From: Nostoc sp. C052
GTDB taxonomy: Bacteria > Cyanobacteriota > Cyanobacteriia > Cyanobacteriales > Nostocaceae
Assembly (NCBI RefSeq): GCF_013393905.1
Contig: NZ_CP040272.1
Coordinates: 1,860,001 to 1,924,000 of the forward strand
Direction of reading: 5' to 3'
DNA: 64,000 bases
In this document: positions 52,443 through 60,110 of the stretch, piece after piece
How the letters are laid out: every line of letters begins with the position of its first letter
Position numbering within the stretch: the stretch's first letter is position 1
Program-made: the position numbers and the translations under genes
Notes under the pieces: generated by a model
Databases searched by the model: none
Told to the model about the DNA's origin: nothing
What the model saw: the letters and a program-made list of their open reading frames with translations, nothing else

Positions 52443-53252
52443 GTGACTTCAGTTGAAGATTTAGTACTAGTTGCTGGTGCTACTGGTGGCGTAGGGCAAC
52501 TGGTTGTAGGCAAGTTGTTAGAGAAAGGCTTGAAAGTTCGTGTCTTGACACGCAATACCGTAAAAGCTGAAGAGATGTTTAACCAGAGGGTGGAAATTGC
52601 CGTTGGTGACATTCGCCAACCAGCAACACTGCCAGATGCAACCCAAAATGTTACCCACATCATAAATTGTACTGGAACTACCGCCTTTCCCTCTGCGCGC
52701 TGGGAGTTTGACCAACCCCCAAACTTGATTGAATGGGGAATCACTTTCCTTAACCCCAAATCTAGTGAAGCAAAAGCAAAGAATAGTCCGGCAAAGGTCG
52801 ATGCCCAAGGTGTCAGAAATCTAGTGGCAGCAGCACCCGGAAATTTGAAGCGATTCGTTTTCGTTTCTTCTTGTGGAATTCTCCGTAAAAATCAGTTTCC
52901 TTTTAGTATTCTTAATGCCTTTGGCGTGTTGGATGCGAAACAAAAAGGTGAGGAATCCATTATTAATTCAGGATTGCCCTACACCATTATCCGCCCAGGA
53001 CGCCTGATAGACGGGCCCTATACCTCATACGACCTCAATACCCTCCTGAAAGCAAAAACAGGGGGTAAATACGGTGTGGTCGTAGGCACTGGCGATACAC
53101 TTTCAGGTGATACCAGCCGGATTGATGTAGCCAGCGCTTCTGTGGAATGCCTTTTTCAGCCAAGTAGTTCTAGGAAAATTTTTGAAATAATCAATCAAGG
53201 ACAAAGACCGCTTGTAATTGACTGGGAAACTCTTTTCTCTAAGCTGGAGTGA
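52443..53252 (+). CDS. Atypical SDR (NAD(P)-binding, NmrA/Tic62-like)
   Basis: The protein has 269 residues from GTG 52443. The cofactor motif is VLVAGATGGVGQLVVGKLL, followed by VRVLTRNTVKAEEMF and NCTGTTAFPSARWEFD. The later block FVFVSSCGILRKNQFP and the proline-rich IIRPGRLIDGPYTSYD match the atypical SDR 5 group (Tic62/NmrA-like, as in cyanobacterial Ycf39 relatives). It lacks a classical YxxxK, so it may act as a redox-sensing or assembly factor rather than a dehydrogenase. A start at TTG 52422 is possible but would read through repeat DNA. GGAG at 52429-52432 favours the GTG. Confidence 0.87.
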   Translation: MTSVEDLVLVAGATGGVGQLVVGKLLEKGLKVRVLTRNTVKAEEMFNQRVEIAVGDIRQPATLPDATQNVTHIINCTGTTAFPSARWEFDQPPNLIEWGITFLNPKSSEAKAKNSPAKVDAQGVRNLVAAAPGNLKRFVFVSSCGILRKNQFPFSILNAFGVLDAKQKGEESIINSGLPYTIIRPGRLIDGPYTSYDLNTLLKAKTGGKYGVVVGTGDTLSGDTSRIDVASASVECLFQPSSSRKIFEIINQGQRPLVIDWETLFSKLE

Positions 53253-53315
53253 GTAATGCCTAATTCTGGGTTGACCATCTCACTGAAGAGGCAGAGGGGA
53301 AGGGGGTCCCACCTT

Positions 53316-54617
53316 CCTGACAGGTGTAGGTTTTTTACAACTAGGAGGAGTTGGAGTAATAAAAGCTATCGACAGGAGTAGGAGGAAAAGAACTCCAACG
53401 ATGAAGATGAATGGACAAACCCTTGAGTAAATCAGCAATGAGGGTGATAAAACCCAGAAAAAAACAAGAAAGCCGACGTGGTGATTTGAGATCGATGGGT
53501 TTGGATTTAGCAACGTGTCGCTGGGGAAACTGATCAATGTGGGAGGGAGGAAATTGGTTTTCCGCTTCTCCACCAAGCATGACCATCCAGAGAGTAGAGA
53601 CAGCGATGGCTAACCACAAGCGTTCAGCACGTTGTGGGTCAAGCAGACGAGTATTGTGCCACTGCCAACCATCAGATTTAAGATCACGATAAACACATTC
53701 AGTGGAGGGGCGTAAACCATACCAAATAGCGTCAGCAGACATAGGTTCTAGGTCAGTCAAAATCAACCAAGGGTCTTGATAACCAAAATCCCAACGAGCT
53801 AACAACGTGCATTCCAGGGGGTTAGTTTTGAAGCAGACTATTTGACCCGACCAGAATAATCCTGGACTGGCAACAATATCAGCCAATGGTTGCCATTGAT
53901 TCTGATGTGGTAAACGATAAGTTCCTTGGTGGTTAATACGTAAAAAAGGATGCCAAGCAGCAACTATCAGAGAATAGAGCCAATCGGCATACAATCCCCG
54001 GTCAGCAGCGACAATTACCTTCTGGTCTGGTGGAATCGTATCTTTGAGGTCTGTGATTAATTTTTGCCAATGTGGTTTCCAACTTCCTGGTTCAGTGGCA
54101 TTGACAATACACCATGCTACTGGAATTCCACATCCTGCCAGTAAAATATTAATGGATAGCACTATAAATTTATCACCAATACTCGTAGCATCCATTGCCA
54201 GTGCTATTTGCTGAATATTTTGTGGCAGTAAACTAATCACCCACAACAACAATGATGCAAAGCATCTGCTCACATCCAGTGTTCTCCGTTTATCCCCTTT
54301 TTTGGCTTTTTCCTCCTGATACCATTCTTTTAGTCTTTGCCTGACTGTGTTTGGTTTTTCATTATTCACTGCTCCAATGAACTCAGATACCTGGGTTAGA
54401 CTACTTGATTTTGTCATTACCATACCAAAGCTCCATGTTGCCAAACCTATGGCCTGTGGTATTGACAAGTTAGGCATCCGCTCGGAAACTATGCATGACC
54501 ACTGTTTGAGATGTTTGTTGTTCAGCATTTTGAGAATACATCCCTAGTTTCTAGTTTCATTCTCTCCCTTTCAGCAGTGAATACTCATACCCACGTAAAA
54601 AACCTACACCTGTCAGG
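53316..54617. mobile_element. Intact IS4-family insertion sequence
   Basis: The 1302-bp element has perfect 23-bp terminal inverted repeats (53316-53338 and 54595-54617; the left end begins CCTGACAGGTGTAGG). It is flanked by near-identical direct repeats, TCCCACCTT (53307-53315) and CCCCACCTT (54618-54626), a 9-bp duplication with one difference. It carries one transposase gene on the minus strand. Inserted between an SDR gene and the RNA repair operon. Confidence 0.93.
53341..54528 (-). CDS. IS4-family transposase
   Basis: The 395-residue DDE transposase has catalytic Asp113 in ALAMDATSIGDKF, Asp176 in VAADRGLYADWL and Glu277 in WYGLRPSTECVYRDLKSDGW. Tyr270-(2)-Arg273-(3)-Glu277-(6)-Lys284 is the YREK signature that defines the IS4 group. 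An N-terminal helical domain (about 1-100) precedes the catalytic core. The gene is complete and lies just inside both inverted repeats. The decayed IS at 12160-12821 encodes a relative, but its ends differ, so this enzyme would not be expected to move it. No frameshift is visible, so the element may be active. Confidence 0.95.
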   Translation of the reverse strand: MLNNKHLKQWSCIVSERMPNLSIPQAIGLATWSFGMVMTKSSSLTQVSEFIGAVNNEKPNTVRQRLKEWYQEEKAKKGDKRRTLDVSRCFASLLLWVISLLPQNIQQIALAMDATSIGDKFIVLSINILLAGCGIPVAWCIVNATEPGSWKPHWQKLITDLKDTIPPDQKVIVAADRGLYADWLYSLIVAAWHPFLRINHQGTYRLPHQNQWQPLADIVASPGLFWSGQIVCFKTNPLECTLLARWDFGYQDPWLILTDLEPMSADAIWYGLRPSTECVYRDLKSDGWQWHNTRLLDPQRAERLWLAIAVSTLWMVMLGGEAENQFPPSHIDQFPQRHVAKSKPIDLKSPRRLSCFFLGFITLIADLLKGLSIHLHRWSSFPPTPVDSFYYSNSS

Positions 54618-54749
54618 CCCCACCTTCCCCCTTACCCTTTACCCCGCCAAGTTCACTTGGCGAACTACTAGGGCGACAAAACCAAATATTAGGTGGAATT
54701 TTGAGGCTTGTATGTACACCTCTGAGGAGAGGCGCAAATAAAAGGTTTT

Positions 54750-55907
54750 TCACCTCACTACCCAATCAACAATAGATGCCTCAGTAATATCAGGCACTTC
54801 TAGACGGGTTTTCATCCGGTAAAGTACTTGTTCTGGCAGTTTTGTGGTACGAGCGCAATTTCTTCTCAGCAGTTCTTCCCAAGCTGCCTCCAAATACACA
54901 ATCCGAATACTGGCTTGGTAACTGCTAAACAAACGAACTAGCATCCCCCGCAGTTGGCAGCTGAGGTTGGTTGCATTCCAAACAAAGGATTGTCTATTTC
55001 GCATATACTCTTTAGCGATCGCCTTCGCTGCATTTGCTACTGCACCTTGATCGTCTTTAGGATCAATTCCCATTGTCTTTCGCAGTTTATCTAAAGAAAT
55101 TACGCTCCAGTCAGGGAGATTTTCTTGAATCCAAGTATCTTTTCCCGAACCAGGTAATCCTGACATCATCACCACCTGAAAGCGTGTATCATCATAAGCT
55201 GCATAGTCTGGTTTGCCATCTTCTTTTTGAAAATAAACAAACCGACTATGGGCTGACGAAAATACTCGTGGCTGCTCAAAACAGTGATTTTCCTGGCAAA
55301 ATTCCCGAAAAAACTCAATTCGTTCTAATAATTGTGCCTGATCCTCACAGTCGCGCCCTTTCACATCTGCTTCTGCCAGCAAACCCAGTAGATCGCAACG
55401 AATAATTTGACTTGTTTTAATGACTGCCCGTTCGGGGTTGGGTTTGTCCCAAAACCACAAGGGCAAGCTACCGTATTTCACCAAAGCCACAATTGCCTGT
55501 CGTTGATGAAAGGGCACATCCAAATTCCAGAGAATCTCCTGTGCCATTTTTGCACCTTGTAGTACGTGACCTTTGGAGGTGATGCTGCCATCTGTTTCTA
55601 TTTGAGTAGAAGCAGGTTTAGCGACATCGTGTAGCAAAGCCGCAGCAAACAACACAGAACGTTCTGTAGCTGGCAATGCCCGCCATTGGGGTAATGCCAC
55701 CAATGCCTCGCATACTAGCTTTGTGTGGATGAGAACATTTCCTTCAGCATGGTAACGTGGGTCTTGGGGGCAATCAGCAAGCGATCGCAACCAATCAAAT
55801 TTGGCTTCCAATGCTGACCAATCTATCGACCAGTTGGGTAGGCGCTGCCCGTCGTAGACATCGCTGGGGCAATAAGGAAATGACCAAAATTGCACCGAAG
55901 TATTCAT
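54750..55907 (-). CDS. HD-Pnk: HD phosphoesterase plus 5'-OH polynucleotide kinase
   Basis: The 385-residue protein has an N-terminal HD domain with His53, His61, His93-Asp94 (ALLHDVAKPAS) and His114 as likely metal ligands. The C-terminal P-loop kinase has SGLPGSGKDTW (249-259), a general-base Asp273 in SLDKLRKTMG, and FVWNATNLSCQLR. The same architecture in Runella slithyformis, called HD-Pnk, removes 2',3'-phosphate ends and phosphorylates 5'-OH ends of RNA. It should heal broken RNA for ligation in the cytoplasm. The RNA ligase gene lies upstream on the same strand, 77 bp away. Near the N-terminus (about residues 14-22) the coding DNA matches a dispersed intergenic repeat. Confidence 0.92.
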   Translation of the reverse strand: MNTSVQFWSFPYCPSDVYDGQRLPNWSIDWSALEAKFDWLRSLADCPQDPRYHAEGNVLIHTKLVCEALVALPQWRALPATERSVLFAAALLHDVAKPASTQIETDGSITSKGHVLQGAKMAQEILWNLDVPFHQRQAIVALVKYGSLPLWFWDKPNPERAVIKTSQIIRCDLLGLLAEADVKGRDCEDQAQLLERIEFFREFCQENHCFEQPRVFSSAHSRFVYFQKEDGKPDYAAYDDTRFQVVMMSGLPGSGKDTWIQENLPDWSVISLDKLRKTMGIDPKDDQGAVANAAKAIAKEYMRNRQSFVWNATNLSCQLRGMLVRLFSSYQASIRIVYLEAAWEELLRRNCARTTKLPEQVLYRMKTRLEVPDITEASIVDWVVR

Positions 55908-55984
55908 ATTTATATCCTCAAATTTAATTATTTATTTTGTATTTTTAATGACCTTTATCAGCTATCGCCACAAAGTCTAGAAGG

Positions 55985-56770
55985 TCATGCGAACAAATCA
56001 GCACCGATACACAACTGATTTGGTATTATTGGGCGGTTCAGCCAATGCCCATCCGATTGCAGAATGGTTGTTAAAAAGCTGGAACGCACATATTTATACC
56101 GATGAGTAACCATATCTCCCGACTCAACTTTGATGTATAAACCTTCCATCAAAGAACTTTGGTCAGTTTGTTTGAGGGAACGCTCAACATCAAGTCCAAG
56201 TTCCTGACAAATTTGCTGGAAACGTTGCAAATGTGCAGCAGTTTGATAATGCGATTCACCCACCAACTCGATAAGTTGCTTGTAAGATTGGAGTTCACCA
56301 GCAAACAATATGGGTACAGAAACTAGAGGTAGCCCAGCAAGTAACTGCTGACGGCTTTTAGTGGACAGAAAAACTTGCTTTTCTAAATCCACCACATCGT
56401 ATTCTAGAAAGTAGTGGGGTAAAGCATCGTAAAAAACCGTGTGCTTGGCATACAGCCATTCTCCAAAGAGAATAAAACGACTTCCCAAAACTTCCGAAAA
56501 TGCTGCTGCGTGAATGTGTGCCCACTGTTTAAATAAGTTAAAGTGCTTTTCTCGCGCCCCACCAGTTAAGTAGTGTCCCCGGCTTTGCAGTCGGATTTGT
56601 CTATCGGAGGTAAAGCTAATAGCTGCGTTTGCACCATCAACTTTTTCTTCAACTACTACATACTGGTTTTTAATCGCACTAAAAGGAATGCTATTGAGGT
56701 CTTCATCCCCAGCTTGCAAGCGCGAACCCTCAATGTGATGGGTACGCGGATATTTATAAATTTGTTCCAT
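55985..56770 (-). CDS. RNA ligase (nucleotidyltransferase family)
   Basis: The 261-residue protein has the adenylation motif VVEEKVDGANAAISF, whose Lys43 would become adenylated. Further conserved blocks are LQSRGHYLTGG, LFGEWLYAKHTVFYD and EGLYIKVESGDMVTHRYKYVR, which correspond to motifs III, IIIa, IV and V of the ligase superfamily. It is short, consisting of the nucleotidyltransferase domain and little else, as in small bacterial RNA ligases. It should seal 3'-OH and 5'-phosphate ends using ATP. It is the first gene of the pair with HD-Pnk, giving a healing-plus-sealing operon. Confidence 0.92.
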   Translation of the reverse strand: MEQIYKYPRTHHIEGSRLQAGDEDLNSIPFSAIKNQYVVVEEKVDGANAAISFTSDRQIRLQSRGHYLTGGAREKHFNLFKQWAHIHAAAFSEVLGSRFILFGEWLYAKHTVFYDALPHYFLEYDVVDLEKQVFLSTKSRQQLLAGLPLVSVPILFAGELQSYKQLIELVGESHYQTAAHLQRFQQICQELGLDVERSLKQTDQSSLMEGLYIKVESGDMVTHRYKYVRSSFLTTILQSDGHWLNRPIIPNQLCIGADLFA

Positions 56771-57089
56771 GAGTTTTCTACCTTGGTGACTGCAATCAAA
56801 TAATTTCTTGGCAAATTTTCACGAACAAGTAAGTCTCCTAGAGTCCGTTATCTAAGGATTTTTACCATTCGCCATTGAAGTAGGTTTGATTGATACCAGG
56901 GACTACATAAGCTTTTACCGCAGATTTCTAAGAGTAGTATTCTTATAATACATATATTTCACAATTTGAGGTAGCATTTTCGGAAACAAGCAAGGTTATT
57001 TTAAAAGTAGTTGGTTTTGATTTTCGGCACTTAGTACACGTCACCGTAAAAAAGGGTCGGAAATTATGCGGCAATCACGAGGTCACTTG

Positions 57090-57200
57090 CAATACTTGTC
57101 GGTTAACAGGAAAAGGGGAATGGGAAAGGGGAAAGAAAAAACCTTTAACCTTTACCCAAAACCAAATTCCAGTTTAAAATCCACAAAGCGAGTAGTATTG
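57090..57200. mobile_element. CAATAC-end MITE, type A (old copy)
   Basis: The 111-bp element starts CAATACTTGTCGGTTAAC and ends GCGAGTAGTATTG, with the type A interior CCTTTAACCTTTACCC. It is flanked by decayed 10-bp direct repeats, AGGTCACTTG (57080-57089) and AAGTTACTTG (57201-57210; 8 of 10 match). Confidence 0.82.
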
Positions 57201-57345
57201 AAGTTACTTGGAGTAATATTTTTGGAGTCTTGTTTCAGACATTTTGCAAGAATTTTCAAAGTTGACTTTTCACTCCAATGAAAAGGGTGTGCGACAGTAT
57301 TCCATTCATCGATAAAAGCTTTCAAACGTTCCTCAAAGCCTTTTT
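57201..57345 (-). pseudogene. IS630-type transposase C-terminal fragment
   Basis: On the minus strand a frame reads KGFEERLKAFIDEWNTVAHP and continues FHWSEKSTLKILAKCL, which matches the C-terminus of IS630-like DDE transposases (…FI..WN..AHPFNW.K). A stop lies upstream in frame at about 57345, and the MITE interrupts the downstream side. It is a dead fragment. Confidence 0.65.
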
Positions 57346-57616
57346 ATCAGCAAAGTCCGCGATTTTTAGACAGTGCTGAGTAATGAGTACTGAATAAAAA
57401 TACCAGTCACCAGTCAACAGTCCTCAGTCATTCTTTCATCCAAGGCTTTTGAAATTCGTTTCATTGGAACTGCGTTCTGCCTCTCTTGCTAAATTAAAAA
57501 TTTTGCTCATATCTGCTAAATATGTAGCTTTCAGCCTGAAAAATGGGAATTTTAGGAAAGGGGCAAACTCCCTAAAACTAAATCAGCACAGTAGCACTTG
57601 AGGTTTTGAGTAAGGA

Positions 57617-59335
57617 ATGAAAATTAGTCAAAAATTAATTTCGGGTATTCTAGGAATAGCTACTCTTTCAGGAATTATTGGTGCAATTAGTGCCCATCAA
57701 CAATTAGAAATAGCTAAGTATCTTGCTCAACAAGAGGCTGAAGAAGTTGCTGGACTACTGGGATATTTCGTAAGTCATGAGTTTGAAGACCATAAAATGC
57801 GATCGCGAAATGAGATGCTAGCCCATTTGCAAGAGCATGTTGAATCGCTACACAAACAACGTCAGCGCGATTTGGAAATTGTAGACCGGAATAAAATCAT
57901 TCTGGCAGATGTAGTTACCGAAGATATCGGTACGCTATTAGATCACGATCGCAATAATGAAGTTGGTAAAACTATTCAAGATGGTATAACAAGAACATAT
58001 ATTGAAACTAGTCCTGAATACCCAAATGGAATTAAATTGATTGCTGTGGCTTTTAAGACTAGCAAAAATGAAATGATTGGTGCAGTAATTTTAGAATATA
58101 CACCGCTTTATCAAGCAGCACTAGCAACAGCCCATAAAAATATTCTCGTTACATCGGTCATCAGTTTGGGATGTAGCATATTTGCCTTAACAGCCGGTTA
58201 TCTACTCTCCATAACCATCTCCAAACCAATTAAACAACTCCAGCAAGCTGTGATGAATCTGGCTGAAGGTAAGCTGAATACCAGAGTGAGTATTCGCTCC
58301 CAGGATGAGATTGGCGAGTTAGCTACCTCATTCAACAAAATGGCAGACGATCTGCAATCTTCCAGAGATGAGTTGGTCAATGCTAACGAACAATTACGAG
58401 ATGAAATTACCGAGCGCCAACTAGCAGAAGCCGAACTTCAGCAAGCTTTAAAAGACCTGAAAAAAACCCAAATCCAATTAATTCAATCAGAAAAAATGTC
58501 GAGTCTGGGTCAGCTAGTAGCAGGAGTTGCCCATGAAATTAACAATCCAGTTAATTTTATCTACGGCAATCTCCAACACACTGATGATTACACTCAACAA
58601 TTGCTGCTGTTAATTAAACTTTATCAAAATTATTATCCTAACCCAGAGCCAGAAATTAAAAATGCTAACGAAGAAGCAGATATTGAGTATCTAACAGAAG
58701 ATTTACCTAAGATGTTAACCTCGATGAAGATGGGGGCTAAACGCATCCGAGAAATTGTTCTTAGTCTCCGAATTTTCTCTCGTTTGGATGAAGCTGAGTT
58801 CAAAACGGCCGATCTCCATGAAGGAATCGACAGTACCCTGTTAATTTTGCAACACCGTCTAAAGGCACAAAATAATCGCCCGGAAATTCAAGTGGTGAAA
58901 GAATATGGTAAAATGCCTCAAATCCAGTGTTTTGCGGGGCAACTAAATCAGGTTTTTATGAACCTCTTGGCAAATGCAATCGATGCTTTAGAAGATGCTT
59001 GCCAAAAAGAACTTTGTCCAAATCCTTTGATTCGCATTTCTTCTGAACAGATAAATGAAAATGCGATCGTTCGGATTACTGATAATGGAATAGGAATTCC
59101 AAAAGAAATCCAGTCGCGTTTATTTGACCCTTTTTTCACCACAAAACCAATTGGTAAGGGGACTGGTATGGGCTTATCGATCAGTTACCAGATAATTACT
59201 GACAAGCATGGTGGATCTTTACAATGTATTTCATCACCAGGACAGGGTGCAGAGTTTGTAATTTCAATCCCGATTCGAGTCGCAAAATCAGCACAATCAT
59301 CAATTGGCGATCGCCATAAGCTAAATCACATCTAG
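57617..59335 (+). CDS. Membrane sensor histidine kinase with HAMP domain
   Basis: The 572-residue protein has membrane helices at about 7-26 and 175-198 bracketing a periplasmic sensor of about 145 residues, which does not match a domain I can name. A HAMP domain follows (ISKPIKQLQQAVMNLAEGKL), then a coiled linker. The transmitter has VAGVAHEINNPVNFI (His306), LLANAIDAL, TDNGIGIPKE and GKGTGMGLSI. The catalytic motifs are intact. It should autophosphorylate in response to an outside signal. No regulator gene is adjacent. The transmitter closely resembles those of the permease fusion (680-3490) and the giant kinase (35121-40463). Confidence 0.95.
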   Translation: MKISQKLISGILGIATLSGIIGAISAHQQLEIAKYLAQQEAEEVAGLLGYFVSHEFEDHKMRSRNEMLAHLQEHVESLHKQRQRDLEIVDRNKIILADVVTEDIGTLLDHDRNNEVGKTIQDGITRTYIETSPEYPNGIKLIAVAFKTSKNEMIGAVILEYTPLYQAALATAHKNILVTSVISLGCSIFALTAGYLLSITISKPIKQLQQAVMNLAEGKLNTRVSIRSQDEIGELATSFNKMADDLQSSRDELVNANEQLRDEITERQLAEAELQQALKDLKKTQIQLIQSEKMSSLGQLVAGVAHEINNPVNFIYGNLQHTDDYTQQLLLLIKLYQNYYPNPEPEIKNANEEADIEYLTEDLPKMLTSMKMGAKRIREIVLSLRIFSRLDEAEFKTADLHEGIDSTLLILQHRLKAQNNRPEIQVVKEYGKMPQIQCFAGQLNQVFMNLLANAIDALEDACQKELCPNPLIRISSEQINENAIVRITDNGIGIPKEIQSRLFDPFFTTKPIGKGTGMGLSISYQIITDKHGGSLQCISSPGQGAEFVISIPIRVAKSAQSSIGDRHKLNHI

Positions 59336-59773
59336 TTTGCATATCTAAAATTTATCAAAACAGAATTCAGAATTCAGGAGTGAGAATTCTGAATGGGCTA
59401 AACCTTAGCTATCCGCTAACATAATTAATTCTGTACGAGTGGCAGATAGCGCAGCGGTAGTCAGTATTCGTACATTTACAGGGAAGCAAGCTACGCTTTT
59501 AGCATCTGTCTGCGACACGCTGCGCGAACGTAGAGAGCATCGCGTCTGAATTCAGAATTCTGTATTCTGACTCCTGTTTTATATAACTCTTGTGGGATGC
59601 GTCGGAAAAACCGCCTGAATTATGCAAGTTAAAAGTCGAACAGCTTACCTATCAGTAATGTCTAAAGATTTTTGATATTAGTTCTCTAGATAGATCAGAA
59701 AATTTGCAGGCAAACTTTAATATTAAGTCAGTCAAAAACAAACAAAGCAGATCCTCAAGGAAGGAGAAATTCC
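59336..59773. other. Gene-free stretch with hairpin repeats
   Basis: A stem of 11-bp arms, ATTCAGAATTC / GAATTCTGAAT (59365-59394), lies 30 bp beyond the kinase stop. A dispersed repeat follows at about 59440-59545. A second GAATTCAGAATTC run is at about 59547-59565. The last 200 bp probably hold the promoter of the stress protein pair. Confidence 0.6.
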
Positions 59774-60052
59774 ATGACTAACATTATTGCTTGGCTGGTT
59801 TTAGGTTTAATTGCAGGTGCATTAGCTAAGTTATTTTATCCCGGAACCCAAGGTGGTGGTATTATCTCCACGATTATATTAGGAATACTTGGAGCCGTAT
59901 TCGGGGGTTATTTAGGTCAAGTGTTGCTGGGAAGTAGTTCAGCCGCCGCCGCATCTGTAGGAGCTTTATCTCTGGGAAGCATTTTATTTTCTGTGATTGG
60001 GGCAATGATACTGATTTTCCTTTGGGGTTTACTGACTCGTCGGGCTGTGTAA
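59774..60052 (+). CDS. GlsB/YeaQ/YmgE-type small membrane stress protein
   Basis: The 92-residue protein is almost wholly hydrophobic with three membrane segments: NIIAWLVLGLIAGALAKLFYPG, then IISTIILGILGAVFGGYLGQ, and a last segment ending GLLTRRAV. This matches the transglycosylase-associated (GlsB/YeaQ/YmgE) family of small stress-induced inner-membrane proteins. The molecular role is unclear. A strong ribosome site (AAGGAAGGAG) lies a few bases upstream. The downstream gene, 58 bp away, is also a stress-type protein, so the two likely form an operon. Confidence 0.93.
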   Translation: MTNIIAWLVLGLIAGALAKLFYPGTQGGGIISTIILGILGAVFGGYLGQVLLGSSSAAAASVGALSLGSILFSVIGAMILIFLWGLLTRRAV

Positions 60053-60110
60053 TTACGTCAAATTAGCTAACAGTTTTGGGAATCACTTCTAGCTGCAATA
60101 AACCAATAAA

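Larger units (their letters stand above)
56771..57616. other. Gene-free stretch with a MITE and a transposase remnant
   Basis: This 846-bp gap separates the divergent RNA repair operon and a histidine kinase gene. It contains the MITE at 57090-57200 and a minus-strand transposase fragment at about 57201-57345. The region 57350-57616 holds short repeats (CAGTCACCAGTCAACAGTCC) and probably the kinase promoter. No RNA gene was recognised. Confidence 0.6.
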
